64,000 bases of DNA from Centrapalus pauciflorus (GCA_020465985.1 JAANYP010000254.1:573689-637688), one strand, 5' to 3'; counted from the first letter of the stretch, positions 13,391-26,800 are shown. A program made the numbers and translations. The notes: generated by a model not told the origin, from the sequence alone.

Positions 13391-14522
13391 GTTTACACGC
13401 ATACGAATCTCGAACAGACTCTGATCCTACTTCTGATGTTGTTGCGGCTGTGAAACCCCTGCATGACTGCCTGAGACACGTTAGACTCGAAAACATAAGC
13501 TGGGAAGCTCGTGAGTACGTGAGGGTTAGACTCTGCAGTTATAACACATAGCATGCACAACATTTAGAGAGCTCAACACAATAACACAGATACTCATAAC
13601 TCAATACACGTCTCAGCTCAAGGGGACGTCGTTCCCCAGCTAACAGGCCGCATAGCAGTTAGCTACACAATAGGCACATGGCGACCTGACAATAAACACT
13701 GTTGTATATATACAGTCTCATACTTCATGACTTGTTAGGGACAGTCAGCCTGCACGATCATACATCGCGGACACTTGTAAACGCGCGTTTTGAAAGAACT
13801 CGAGTACTCATCGATATACCAAATCACCTGCCGAACGAAACTCTACCGCGACTCAGTACGCTTTCGGCTTGACCCTGTACACATAACGGATCCCAGAACA
13901 TTAATACGAACCCATCTGATATATAACGGACTCAAACACAGACTATGTAACCGAACCGGACCCAACAAACAACTCTCAAACGGACCCCGAAGCCCAAACC
14001 AACCAGGCCCAACTCTACCCAGGTCGCGGTCCGCGCTCAGGGGCATCGCGGCCGCACTGCTCATCGCGGTCGCGGCCGCGCTTAGAACACGATCGCGCTC
14101 ATCATCGCTAGCCCAAACCCGCCGCCCGTGCAGAACCCATCGCGGTCGCGCTCTGGGGGTCGCGACCGCGACCACAGACTTGCAGGTCCTGCTCTGTTCT
14201 CGTTAATGGCTGTCTAGGACCAAACTGAGCCCCCAACTCGACTTCCATTACCAAAAATACCCACAAAACACATTTATCTAACTAACCATACTAAATCAAA
14301 GGTCAATCCCCATTACCATCACATACATACAGATTTACACTACCAAAAAGTAAGGATTCTTACCTTTGCTAACCCAAGAACACAAAGGTGATGATGAAGA
14401 TAATCAGATTCAGGCAACCAATCTGAATTTTGCAAGATCCCTTGCTGCTCTAGGACACCACGCACACACACTCTCTTATTTTCTGATTTTAGCAAGCAAA
14501 AGGAAGGAACAATTCAAAGGGA

Positions 14523-14722
<200 letters not shown>

Positions 14723-15814
14723 TTCCATTTAAGGCAAGTCCCGAACCCGATAAATCCGAACTCGAGACCACATTTTTAATATTAATATCAATTTGACCCA
14801 ATTAAATCCACGATATCATAATTAATAATAATCCATTAAGATAATAATCTGGCGCCACGTATCGCTCGGTCCCGACACGTATAATCCACTAATCGGGATT
14901 TCATTGGACCAACGCAATAATAATAATTATTTAATTATCCACTAAAATAAATACACGTACCACGAAAGTCCAGATGTTACAATTAACGTACAACAACTAA
15001 CACACGAATCCCCTGAAGTATCAAATTTCCCTGCTTCGGTTGTGGCGGCTGCGGATCACCCTTCTAACTGCTTGAAACACGTTAGACTGGAAGCTCGTGA
15101 GTAAAAGAGGGTTAGACTCTGCAGAAATAAACACATAGCACAACACATAACACATAGATACACATGTAACTCAACACAATAACTCAATTACGCCTCATAA
15201 TCTCTGGTGTAGTCTCGGAGCTTAATATACAACTCAACTCAATGGGGACGTCGTTCCCTGGCTAATAGACCACAAGCAGCAATGGTTAGCTACTCAATAA
15301 GCACATGAGAAACCTGGAAATAACTTTGCCGTTTATATACGGTCTCATACTTCATGACTGGTTAGGAACAGTGAGCCTACGCGATCGCCCATCGTGAATA
15401 TTCTGGAATTGATCTCGACTCATACACACATATCACATATAATAATAGTAAATAGAGTCATACCTGAGGCGCCATATATCTGTCTAAATTATCTAATCAC
15501 AATACACAATTAACACAATAAGACTCGTAAAATAGAGCGCTCGTTGAAAAGACTCGTATACTCACCTAATCACTAGCAATCTGTCTCACTGGCCCTTTTG
15601 AACGCTTCCTCGACTCAACTTGCTGGCAACTCAACCCTGTATACACAATGGATCCCAGAATATTACTTCAAACCCAACTGATACTCATAACAGACTCTCA
15701 CTCTGACCTCGTAACTGAATCGGACCCCAAAAGTAACCCCAAACGAGCCTCAAAGCCCTAAAACAAAGCTGCCCAAATAGGCGGATCGTGGCTCGCACTC
15801 ACACCCGTCGCGCT

Positions 15815-17296
15815 GAGGCCATCGCGGTCGCGATAACGATTTCTATCACGCTCCCCATCGCTGCTCGCACTTACCCTAACCGCCTTACACTCATTATGGT
15901 CGTGCTCAAGGGATCGCGACCGCGATCACGGACGGCAAGTTCTGCTCTGTTCGTGTTTCATGGCTGTTCCAGAGGCAGAATCACCCCCTAACTCGATTTC
16001 CAGCCCTTAATAGTTCACAAAACCATATACCAATGCTACCTACAAGCCCCCAGGCCAATTCTCACAATTTAACAAGCTGAAGTACATTCAAACTCATCAA
16101 AAAGCAATTTTTCTTACCTTAATAGCTCAAGAACTCAAAGGTGGAGAAAATGGAGGATTTAGCCATGATTTTGCCACCGAATTCAGCTTCTAATTCAAAA
16201 CCTGCTTGCTCAAGAACACACACAAGGCACACACATTTTGTTTGGTAAGGAAAGAAGCCATAGGGAGTTCAAAATGGTGTATATATATACACTTTCTAAT
16301 TATAGCATGTTCCGAACCCAATTATCCAGACCCGATATCATACTTTCAATATTAATGTCACCCGTGATCTGATAATTATTAATAATCCACTAAAATTGTA
16401 ATTGAGTGCCACGTATACTCAATCCCGACACATATAAATCCACTAATCGGGATACATCTCGACCAAAACAATATTAATAAATTAAATATCCAATAAGATA
16501 ATTCCACGTATCACGTCAAATTTTGGGATGTTACAATTAGTTACCGACTAAGAGGCCATCGCGGTCACGCTCACGATTTCTATCACGCTCCCCATCGTTG
16601 CTCGCACTTACCCTAACCGCCTTACACTCATTGTGGTCGCGCTCAAGTGATCGCGATCACGGACGACAGGTTCTGCTCTGTTCGTGTTTCATGGATGTTC
16701 CAGAGGCAGAATCACCCCCAAACTCGATTTTCAGCCCCTAATAGTTCACAAAACCATATACCAATGCTACCTACAAGCCCCCATGCCAATTCTCACAATT
16801 TAACAAGCTGAAGTATATTCAAACTCATCAAAAAGCAAGTTTTCTTACCTTAATAGCTCAAGAACTCAAAGGTGGAGAAAATGGAGGATTTAGCTATGAT
16901 TTTGCCACTGAATTCGGCTTCTAATTCAAAACCTGCTTGCTCAAGAACACACACAAGGCACACACATTTTGTTTGGTAAGGAAGGAAGCCATATGGAGTT
17001 CAAAATGGTGTATATATACACTTTCTAATTATAGCAGGTTTCGAACCCAATTATCCAGACCCGATATCATACTTTCAATATTAATGTCAGTTAAATCCAT
17101 TTAGACCCGTGATCTGATAATTATTAATAATCCACTAAAATTGTAATTCAGTGCCACGTATACTCAATCCCGACACGTATGAATCCACTAATCGGGATAC
17201 ATCTCGACCAAAACAATATTAATAAATTAAATATCCAATAAGATAATTACACGTACCACGTCAAATTTTGGGATGTTACAATTAGTTACCGACTAA
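15815..17296 (-). repeat. Tandem duplication, about 740-bp unit, of LTR end plus target site
   Basis: 15,815-16,551 is repeated at 16,552-17,296. Both units start GAGGCCATCGCGGTC and both finish GGGATGTTACAATTAGTTACCGACTAA. The unit includes the LTR terminus, the ATTAG target duplication and 11 bp of flank, so it arose after insertion. Confidence 0.85.
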
Positions 17297-18256
17297 AATT
17301 AATAAAAATTAGAAGTTGATTGCTTTGAAAAAGAAATTTTTTGAAAATTCGTTACTTTCTGTGGAATTCTTCTAAAGTTTAGTTTTTTTGCTAGGACAAA
17401 AATTATTTGTTACCTTGATAAAATTTATTCTCTTTAAATGAAAATAACCTTCATAACACAATACCAATTAGGAAGGAGTAAAAATCTCATTTTTTTTTTC
17501 TTACGTATACTGTACCGATTATCCATAGATGGTACACAGTACTTGGGGCCTATATGCGACTTAAACTGGGAGTCGGAAAAATAGGAGTCGGGACTAGTTT
17601 AATTCGGATATTCCGGTACCGAATTGAGAATATAAAATAGTCATGTTTTTTAAATTTCTAAGTTGATCAATATCATTTTCTAAATCCTAATTATATGTAT
17701 GTGTGTGTGTAAAGAGTTTTGATCTAATTAATGGGTCAGGCTATACGCACACCCCATAGTTAATTTTCACCGAATCATACACTCACTTATCTCACATTAT
17801 TTTTCTTAATGACACGAGTCTCACTGATTAAACTTAATTTTTTCTCAAACATTAAAGGGAAGGTTAGTGTAATTAGCAAAGAGAGTGTGTTTAGAATAAC
17901 CCTTAATTAAACTCTACTATAATAATATATAACATACCCTTATAATTATATACGTAATTCTATATATAATAATATTTATCATTTATATATCATCTAATAA
18001 TATATAAATGATTAGATAATTATTTATAGTTATCTCTATTTATTTGTTTATAATTATTTCTTTAACTATCTATAAAGTCAAAGGATAATATTATATTAAA
18101 TAAACTCACGTTTTATTTAATATCTAATAATAAATAAAATACTAGATAATTATTTAATTATCATTTAATGACAATTAAATTATTACAATATCTCTTCCAA
18201 ACATTGGTCATTTATAACATTTTGTGGTTTAATTGATTTAACTATATACGAATGTC
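17297..18256. other. AT-rich spacer, no gene recognised
   Basis: Non-coding, with short AT-rich runs and a small (TG)n near 17,700. I see no terminal repeats or credible frame. Confidence 0.5.
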
Positions 18257-18560
18257 CTAAGGGGACGTTTGGTTCACAGAATGGATGTTGATGGAATTGG
18301 AATCTATGTTTAGTTAGTGTATTTGAACAATTAAAAATCAAAGATAACAAAGTAAGATCTAGTTAGATTACATCATAATCCATGATTAAAGGAATTCAAC
18401 ATTTATTCACATCTTTAATGGAATTACAAAATCCTTAAAAAGAGAGCTTTCAATGGAATGATTTATAAAAATCAAGTATATAGCTCAATAAAAATATTAA
18501 CGACTATGAAATTTATAGTAATAATAATGATAATAATAATGGAGTATTATTGTATTAAAA
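18257..18560. mobile_element. One end of a possible PIF/Harbinger- or hAT-type MITE
   Basis: AAGGGGACGTTTGGTTCACAG resembles the terminal repeat style of many plant MITEs. I could not find the inverted partner, so it is a fragment or a chance match. Confidence 0.3.
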
Positions 18561-18620
18561 ATGTGTGTGCTTGTTTGTTACGTATGTTCCACACCATACA
18601 AACGATTCGATATATCCAAA
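18540..18620. repeat. Segment shared with 45,110-45,205
   Basis: Both hold GTGTGCTTGTTTGTT(A/G)CGTATGTT followed by ACCATACAAACGA and TCTAAACTCTTTA-like text. It is a dispersed repeat of unknown type. Confidence 0.6.
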
Positions 18621-18759
18621 CTCTTTAGAGAGAAAGGTATACCCACCTCTCCGAAAATCATCTTTCTGTACACCTCAGCGCCACATCAGTTTTTCTCTCT
18701 CCACCTTTCCCCACCTTTCGAACTTGGAAATACTCATCTTTTTAAACATTTTCATCTTT

Positions 18760-18950
18760 CTTAATTTTTTTTGATATAAATTCATTTTAATTAACAAAAC
18801 AACTAAAAACTAAAAAAATTAATTTCATAAATATTTAAAAACTTACATAATAAAATTACAAAACTAAAAATTAAAAACTTATGAAACTACAAATTAAAAA
18901 AATTACAAAATTAAAAAAATTACGAAACTAAAACCTAAAAATTAAAAAAT
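18760..18950. repeat. A-rich simple sequence (AAATTAAAAACTTA-like)
   Basis: Irregular repetition of AAACTAAAAATTAAAAA and AAAATTACAAAATT; low complexity and non-coding. Confidence 0.7.
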
Positions 18951-19196
18951 CACGAAACTACATATGTCATCCCCAACGCTCCGCAATTTGTTGTTTGCGT
19001 TGTAATACGACTTGCAAAGCGGTACCTTACAAATAGTCGTGTGGCCGAATGAAAAACTCGGTGTCTCGTTACGAAAGTAACCGTCTAAATTTAGTATTTG
19101 GGCAAATGCAATATGTTCCACGAGATCTGATCGAAGGTTATTGTGTGTTTTCCGATTACGAAAGTAAAATACGAAACTGTACGAACGAAACAACAA
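18942..19196 (-). pseudogene. C-terminal fragment of a PIF/Harbinger-like (Plant_tran) transposase
   Basis: The 84-residue minus-strand frame contains NRKTHNNLRSDLVEHIA, which matches my recollection of the conserved C-terminus of plant Harbinger-derived transposases (...H..L..DLVEHIW). The rest of the protein, including the DDE residues, is absent, and a degenerate paralogue sits at 50,348-50,557. Family assignment comes from one short motif, so it is tentative. Confidence 0.42.
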
Positions 19197-19916
19197 TTAT
19201 AAATAATAATTGAACATCTTAATAATTTATTCATTTTAGGATTATTATTCTAAATATTGAGCATTTATTTCAATTGAATCAATGATAAAGTTTATTGATT
19301 TGTATTATTATTATTGTTGTTGTAAAATAGTTATACACAATGATCAAAATAACCTTTTAGAATATTTAATTATCAAATTTGATTAAATTAATAAAATCTA
19401 AAAGCTATAAATATCTATTTTTTTAATTGGAGAGCAAATATGATTAATCTTACCATCAAATCATGGGTCTACAATTAAAAGAACTACAAAAAATTATACT
19501 TTTTTTAAAATATACAAACATACATTATATTATTATATATAAAAACAAAAAGAAGTTGTAAATCTTATAAACAAAATAATCCAAGTAACGTACGGATAAA
19601 GTAGTAATTTAGTATATGAATGTCATAATTGTTCACCATCCGAAAAAATTGTATAACAAAAAGTGGGATCTTGAACATTCCCATTTTTATAAAAGTAAAT
19701 GTTGTGTCGTAATTGTAAAAAAAGAAAAGTTTTTATTTTTATTTTTGACAAAAAACTGAAAAAAATGTTGTTGTCATAAAAAGACCAACGTACATAGTAA
19801 TGTAGCCGTATATGACAAAGGATACATCCTCTCTGCGCTTCTGTATTTGGTTCCCTTCTTTCCATAACCCATTTGGTCATTTGTTTGTTATATGATTTAA
19901 ACATTTAGTAAAACCA
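19197..19916. repeat. Copy of the local non-coding module (interrupted by the copia element)
   Basis: Nearly collinear with 50,520-51,248: both run from TAATAATTGAACATCTTAAT-like text through ATCATGGGTCTACAATTAAAAG to TTTAGTAAAACCA. Related copies lie at 40,555, 44,330, 45,960 and 48,120. Here the copia element interrupts it just after the Helitron boundary. Confidence 0.8.
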
Positions 19917-20629
19917 TCTGTTAGGCACAAAAAGGCCTCAGTCAAACCTGTTCTGCATCTGAGGGGAGATTCTTAATCAAACCTGTTGATGCATTTGAAG
20001 GTTGAATTTAAGGCCTGTTATATGCCTTATTGAAACCTGAAAATGATTTGCAATATCAGCCCAAAGCTGTTCTATATGTTGCATGTGTTGCAACAAAGAC
20101 AGTTTGTCCAAGCTGTTCAGTCTGCTGAACAGGCTGGACATAAACTGTCTACGCTGCTCTACACTGGTGAGCAGCTTGGGCAGTTTACAAGTGTTCTGTT
20201 CTTTGTGAACAGAACCTGTTCTTTGTGAACAGGTTAAAACACTTTATGGAATACGTTTCCAAGTCCTCATGTAATGTTTTTGGCTAAAAGATCAGTTTAT
20301 AAAGTCGAAGACAAAGTGGAAAACAGATTTGCTCAGTCTGCCCAAGCTGTTCTGTCACATGAAGACAAAAGGATATTTGAAAAAGGGTGACAGAGCTTTT
20401 TCTTATATCAAAATAGGCCTTAACAAAGGAAGAAAGATGCAAAGTTGACATTCCTTATTTAGTTAAAGCTAATGCAACAGTAGACAAAGTGAAAAGACAA
20501 AAGTTCTGCAACATGAAGGCATGTCTGCTTTTCAGAATGTGCAGAAAAGTTATGTTGTCTTTTCAACAAGACATTCCACCTTTTTCCTTTCGTCCAATGA
20601 AGAAGCTTCACTTAGATCCTCTAAGTGAG

Positions 20630-20637
20630 TATAAAAG
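20630..20637 (+). promoter_or_regulatory. TATA box of the 5' LTR
   Basis: TATAAAAG, with CCAAT about 40 bp upstream and an AATAAA signal about 108 bp downstream (20,738). Order and spacing fit the U3-R layout; the same TATAAAAG is at 35,482-35,489 in the 3' LTR. It sits just after the palindromic CTTAGATCCTCTAAG. Confidence 0.68.
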
Positions 20638-20737
20638 GAAACTTCCAAGGATTGAAAAAAAAAGCCAAAAAGCTAAGTGCTGAAGCCAAGAGTGAACGTG
20701 CATTCAAGTGTGCCTTTCATGCATGCAGGTCTGCTTG

Positions 20738-20743
20738 AATAAA
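20738..20743 (+). terminator. Possible LTR polyadenylation signal
   Basis: AATAAA in the context GCTTGAATAAAACAG, downstream of the TATA box. In the 3' LTR the equivalent site would end the genomic transcript. Motif only. Confidence 0.45.
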
Positions 20744-21045
20744 ACAGTGCTTTGTGTCTAAGCTGTTCTTATTCAAGCTGTTTCTCTGAGTCTTGTAAAC
20801 ACAGTGAGTGATTCTTAGTGAGTGTATTCATTGTAACTAGTTTAAGTCTGTCTTAGACTAGTTAACATACTGTTGGATCTGTCATCTCAGCTTGAACATT
20901 TCCGCAGTCAAGCTTGTTTGTAATTAACAATTGTTGATAATACATACAAACATTGAGAAAATAGTGTGTAGTTTTTAAATTGCTGTATTCACCCCCCTCT
21001 ACAGCTTAAGGCTATATACTTGGGAAACCTCTCGGGACCTACAAC

Positions 21046-21057
21046 GGGTATCAGAGC
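21046..21057 (+). other. Primer-binding site (tRNA-Met type)
   Basis: GGGTATCAGAGCAG directly follows the LTR; it differs by one base from the usual TGGTATCAGAGC primer complement. Confidence 0.75.
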
Positions 21058-21105
21058 AGTTTAGAGTGTGTGTCATTCTAGATCTCTCATTCTCCCAAAG
21101 TTTCC

Positions 21106-23854
21106 ATGGACAACAGTGCTGCAAGTTCCTCATACTATGACAATGGCTCAATGGGCAAACCTCCAAAGTTCAATCATCAGAACTTCTCTGGTTGGAAGTG
21201 CAGAATGATGCTCTACTTAGAGAATCTGGATGTGCAATTACCAGAGATTGTAATGGAGGGTCCCTATGTGCCAACCTCTGTTACAACTATAACTCCTGCT
21301 GTTGAAGGAGCTGCTCCTGAAATCAGAACATTTGAGAAAGCAAAAGCTCAATGGTCTGATGAAGACAAAAGACTGGTGGCTCTTGATGCAAAGGCCAGAA
21401 ATAACCTGGTTATCTCTCTGCCTGATGATGTGTTCAAACAGGTTGAGAAGATGAAGACTGCAAAGGAGATGTGGGATACTTTGTGTACCGTCTATGATGG
21501 ACCCACAATCACACTGGATAACAGGATCAATAATCTTGTTAGACAGTATGAACTCTTCTTTGCAAAACCAAAGGAGACTCTCACAGAAACCTACACCAGG
21601 TTTACTGCTCTTGTTAATGATCTCAAAGCTGTTGGGATCACCAAGGACAGCCTGACTCTGGTGAACAAATTCTTAGACATCCTGCCTGAAGAGTGGAATT
21701 ATTTTTCTACAATCTTAAGAAATTCAGGTACCATCAGAAGTATGGATCTTGTCAATCTGTATGGATCATTACTGAATGATGAGCAGTCAAGGCAACAGAA
21801 GAGAAATGCCTTGGAAATGTCTAAGAGAGGTGCAACCTTTGTGGCCAGTGTGAGACAACCTGTAAGTCAGGTGGGTGATGTGTTCACTCAACCTGATCAA
21901 CAGGCTGATGATAAGGAGGAAGTGTCTGATGAGGAAGACAATGCAGATCTTGCTGAAATGGATGATGAGCAAATGATAGCCATGCTTGTCAAAAGCTTCA
22001 ACAAGAAAAGGTTTGGAAGAAACATGCTGCATGGAAGCTCAAGTGCTGTTAAAAAGAAGACATTTGATAAGACCAAAGCTGAGTGCTTCAAATGTGGCAA
22101 ACCTGGCCATATAGCTGCTGACTGTGTGTCAAAAGCTGTTGGTCAGTCATCCAAACCACACAAGGCAAACAGGGATGATGGCATAGGGTTAAGTACCTTA
22201 TGGCTATGGCCAAGCTGAGGAATTTGGAAAACTCAGTGGTTTCCAACCGGCAAAAGGGACTCATGGCAGAGACTTGTGACTGGGAGGAGTCTGATTCATC
22301 ATCTGATGAAGAAGACAATCACTGTCTGATGGCCAACACTGATGTCCCATCAACAAGCAACTTCAAACAGGATCTGGCTGAAGCTGAAGCTTTTAGCAGC
22401 TTGGAGAACTGGAACCCTACAATGATGTATAAGGTACAAAATTTTATGGATTACAGTTCTGAAGAAAAAGTTAAAATGTTTGAATCTATGCTTGTTGATC
22501 TGAGAGCTGCTGTTGAGAAGCATACTGTTTTATTATCTGAAATCTCTAAGCTTAAACTGATCTTGAAACAAAATCCAGTAAACTGGACAGTTTCCATAAG
22601 TTGGAAACTGAGCTTGATGAATTAAAACACATCAACTCTATTTTACTGGAAGAAAAGAGAGAAACAGATATAAAACATGCTAAGCTTCAGAAGATAGTTG
22701 ACTCTTGGTGCCAATCTGCACAAAAAGTCAGCCACTGTATAAGTCAGCAAATCCCTGCACAAATCCAAGTCTATCTTGGAGGGGATCTTGACACAGCAGC
22801 TTCCATTGTTGAGGTTAATAATCTGAAAGAAGACTTGTCCACTCTTGGTGAGCTTCCAAACACTTTCATTCAAAAAGTGAATGGTAAACTAATCTCAACA
22901 AACAGATTTGTCAGGCCTCAAAACACTAACAGCTCGTGTGAACCTAGCTCAAAAGCTGCTGATGAAATGAGTTCTCCATCAAATCAGCTTTCTAAGTGCT
23001 CTGCTGATTCACACAAGCAAAAGAAAGGAAAGCATGTCCAAACTGCAGCTGTGGACACCAAGCCTGTTGACAAAACAGGCTTTGGATCTAAAGCTGATGG
23101 AAAAAGGCATACTAATCCTTTTAATGCTGAACATTTTGAAAATAAGTTTTCAAAAGGTAAGCAGTCTGCTTTTAACTAGGGTAAGTCTCATGTTAAAGGC
23201 AAACCCGTTGTGATTCCAAATAAGTTTTCTAATCATAGTGGTAAACTGGTTTTAAATGAAAATAAGTTTTTCAAAACCAGAAATAATGATTATGTTGATA
23301 GGCAGCATCAATCACATCTCAGGAAGGACAAAGGCAAAGCCATTGCTCAGCCTGAGAGATTTGGGAATAAGTTTCCTAAACCTGTGGAAGTTCAAAAGCC
23401 AATTAAGCTTCCTATCTTTGACATCTGTCCTCCTAAAAAGAGGAAAGAAGAGACAAGCAAAGCTGTTGCTATTGAACCCTCCACTCAAGCTGTTGATTCA
23501 TCAAATAGTAATAAATTTGCTAAACCTGCTGATAGAATCAACAGAAATAATTCAGAATATGTTTCTGAAAAGTCTTCTTCCAAAAATGCTAAGAGGAGAA
23601 AATGCTATAAATGTGGAATGAAGACACATCTGGCCAAAGACTGTCCTGAAACTGAGGACATGAGGCCTGCTGACTCTGATGGTTCCCTCACAGCTAATAT
23701 AAACAGTGTTGGAAACATCTTAGTCAATGAGAGTGGTATCCAAACTGATACCATTCAAATAGGGAATATTAGTGTTGATATCACAAGTCCATCAACAAAT
23801 GTTGATGAAGTAGGAGAACTCATCTCTGTGAGGAGTTCCCCTAAAAATGACTAA
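21106..23854 (+). pseudogene. gag: SIRE-like gag, broken by frameshifts and a stop
   Basis: Starts with ATG at 21,106. The first 370 residues are open, with the KPPKFNHQNFSGWKCRM opening of plant copia gag, a UBN2-type core, an acidic stretch and zinc knuckle CFKCGKPGHIAADC near residue 330. The frame then shifts near 22,195 and again near 22,575-22,610, meets an in-frame TAG at 23,177-23,179, and continues in that frame to 23,854. A second, variant zinc knuckle (CYKCGMKTHLAKDC) lies near 23,605. The middle part is rich in Lys, Ser and Ala. gag would form the virus-like particle; this copy cannot make the full protein. Confidence 0.88.
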
Positions 23855-26800
23855 TATTCTTCTTGTCACTCTGCAGGAAAAACAATCATCCCAGGTTTGG
23901 TACTTGGACAGTGGCTGCTCAGGGCACATGACAGGTTGTAAGGACCTGCTGAGTGATCTCAAGCCTGAAAAAGGGCCAAAAGTCACATTTGGTGACAATG
24001 TACAGGGATCCACTGAGGGATATGGAACTCTTAAAGCTGGTGCTGCAGTGTTCAAAAGAGTAGCCTATGTGGTTGGACTGAAACATAACCTTGTTAGCAT
24101 AAGTCAACTGTGTGATTCTGGCTACAAGGTTAACTTTGATGAGCACCTGGGTTACATATTGGATCCCCAAGGCAAAGTTGTGCTGTGTGCTCAACGAAAG
24201 AAATGTGTATATGTTGTGGACATGCAATCTGCTGATCCCACAACTGAAACTTGTTTTCTCACAAGGACAAATGCAGATCTAAATTGGCTATGGCACAGAA
24301 GGCTGTCACATTTAAACTTCAAGAACATCAACAAACTCTGTAAGAAAGAGATAGTGACAGGTTTGCCTTCTATGACTTTTGCTAAGGATAGACTCTGCAC
24401 AGCTTGTGAGAAAGGCAAGCAGAGGAAATCATCTTTTAAATCCAAACATAATTTTTCTATTGATACCCCTCTCTTCTTAATCTACATGGACTTGTTTGGA
24501 CCTGTCAACGTCCCAAGTCTAGGAGGAAGAAGATACACTCTAGTAATGGTTGATGAGTTCTCCAGGTATACATGGGTTATCTTCCTGAAGAGCAAAGGAG
24601 AGGCTGCTAGAGAAATTATTGGATTTGTGAAAAAGATGAAATGCTGAACTCTGCCCAAGTGAAGCAGCTTAGAAGTGATCATGGTACTAAATTCAGAAAC
24701 AGTACTCTTGAAGACTTCTGTGAAGAGAAAGGAATCACTCAAAACTTTTCAGCTGTAAGAACTCCACAACAAAATGGAGTTGCTGAAAGGAGAAACCGAA
24801 CTCTCATTGAAGTTGCTAGAACCATGCTGTGTGCATCAGGTTTACCTTCATCATTCTGGGCTGAAGTTGTTAACACTGCCTGCTTCACCCAAAACAGATC
24901 CTTAGTGGTGAAAAGGTTCAACAAGACTCCCTATGAGCTGCTCAAAGAGAGGAAGCCAAATGTCTGTTACTTCTATGTGTTTGGGTGTCCCTGCTTCATT
25001 CTGAATCAAAGGAACCAACTGGCAAAGTTTGAACCAAAAGCTTATGAATGTGTGTTTGTTGGCTACTCTGCTATCTCCAAAGCCTACAGAGTGTACAACA
25101 ACAAAACAAAGGTGATAGATGAATCTATCAATGTCACCTTTGAAGAGTCCAAGAATGCTTCCACCAAAGCTGTTCCTGAATCAGTTTCAGGAGAATTAAA
25201 CTTTGATGATCTCATGCATTCAAACAGTGAAGAGGACTCAAAAGCTTCCACTACATCCAATGTGGAACCTGTTAATCATGATGGGCATGATGATGATTAT
25301 GTCAATACACCCTGTGTGAATAAGTGTACTGACTTAATTACAACTGCATGTCCTGAACCTATCAATGTTGATTTTCCTGGTTCCTCTGCTGATACGTTCA
25401 ACAGTGGTCAGTCATGTTCAACAAGTGAACAGGCTCAAGACAACAGTGTGTCTGAAAATTTTGAGAGCTGTTCAACAGGACCTGCTGAAGCTGCTGATAA
25501 CTCAGGAGAATCCTCATTGAAGAATGATCCTAAGTGGATCAGATGTCACCCCAACGATCAAATAATTGGTGACATCAACAAAGGGGTACAAACAAGGTGG
25601 GACAGCTTAGGGAACTTCTGTATGTTCTCCAGTTTTGTTTCACTAATGGAGCCAAAGAAGGTGGATGAAGCACTAAATGATGCCAACTGGATCACTGCCA
25701 TGCAAGAAGAACTCAATCAGTTTGAGAGAAACAAGGTATGGAAGCTGGTCCCTGCTCCTAAAGGTAAAACTATAATTGGCACTAAATGGGTTTTCAGGAA
25801 TAGGATGGATGAGCAAGGTCATGTCATTAGAAATAGAAAGACTGGTTGCTCAGGGTTATAGACAGGATGAAGGAATTGACTATGATGAGACATTTGCTCC
25901 TGTGGCCAGGCTAGAAGCAATTCGTTTGTATCTAGCCTACGCTGCTCATAAGAGCATTAAGGTATTTCAAATGGATGTGAAGAGTGCATTTTTAAATGGG
26001 AAGCTGCAAGAAGAAGTTTATGTCAAGCAGCCTCCAGGTTTTGAAAATGAACAACATCCAGATTTTGTCTATAAGTTGGACAAAGCTCTCTATGGTCTCA
26101 AACTGTAACATCCTCAAGATTAAGGTACTAATCCTAATTAATTAAAGTGTCAAACAAATTATATCTAGTTGTTTAGTTATGATTGAATGAAAACCTTAGC
26201 CATATGCTTTACTTGCTTGTAATATATGCTCCATGCCTTGTAATTTAATAATCCATACCCTTATGTATGAACCTTAAAGCTTATGGTACAAGTCAACTAT
26301 GCATAAGGGTGATTGAAATTGCAAGGAATAAAGAAGATGGTAGGGAATTGGAAGGGTGCAAGATCTAAAGGGGGTTGCTTGTAAAATGAATGACCAATTG
26401 AAGGTTTTCAACTCCCCCAATCGGTGCCCTTTTTCCTCATCTTACCAATTCTTTCTTCCTTACAAATTCTGCACACACATACAAGGTTAGGGCTGGAGGA
26501 AAGTTGCCACAAGCTTGGCTAAGAAGTAATCCTCAAGGTTAAGGTAATCATCTCTACATGTGTTGAATTGTATGTGTAAGATTTTCTTTTCTCTCCTTAG
26601 CCTAATAGCTCAGAAAGGAAGTGATGGCAAAATCAAATAGGAAAGGATATGAGTGTCTATGGATGTATGATAATAGACAATCTCTGGAATTCCCAATTTA
26701 AACTACACCAAGAAAACTTTACAATTTATGCAACTAGGTTTGGTTGAAACCAAACAAATAAAGGAAGAAATTGATGGTGAAATTGAGTGCTTCAATGGTG

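Larger units (their letters stand above)
19919..21043 (+). repeat. 5' LTR of the SIRE-like element
   Basis: 1,125 bp, TGTTAGGCAC...CCTACA. It differs from the 3' LTR (34,790-35,913) by scattered substitutions, an extra AGAACCTGTTCTTTGTGAAC-like unit near 20,210 and the length of a poly-C run. It contains several GAACAG/CTGTTC words typical of this LTR. Confidence 0.93.

Noticed and set aside
13790..14206. 138-codon frame with Arg/Ala-rich C-terminus, and a 110-codon frame on the other strand
   Set aside because: Both cover the GC-rich TCGCG patch of the minus-strand LTR block; open on both strands by composition. Sister LTR copies do not preserve the frame.
20489..20683. 64-codon frame identical at 35,341-35,535
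   Set aside because: Lies in the LTR across the TATA box and is present twice only because of LTR duplication.
23847..23860. Programmed frameshift between gag and pol of the SIRE-like element
   Set aside because: A 4-base ATGA-type overlap exists, but the copy carries many other frame changes and I see no slippery heptamer with structure, so ordinary decay is the simpler reading.
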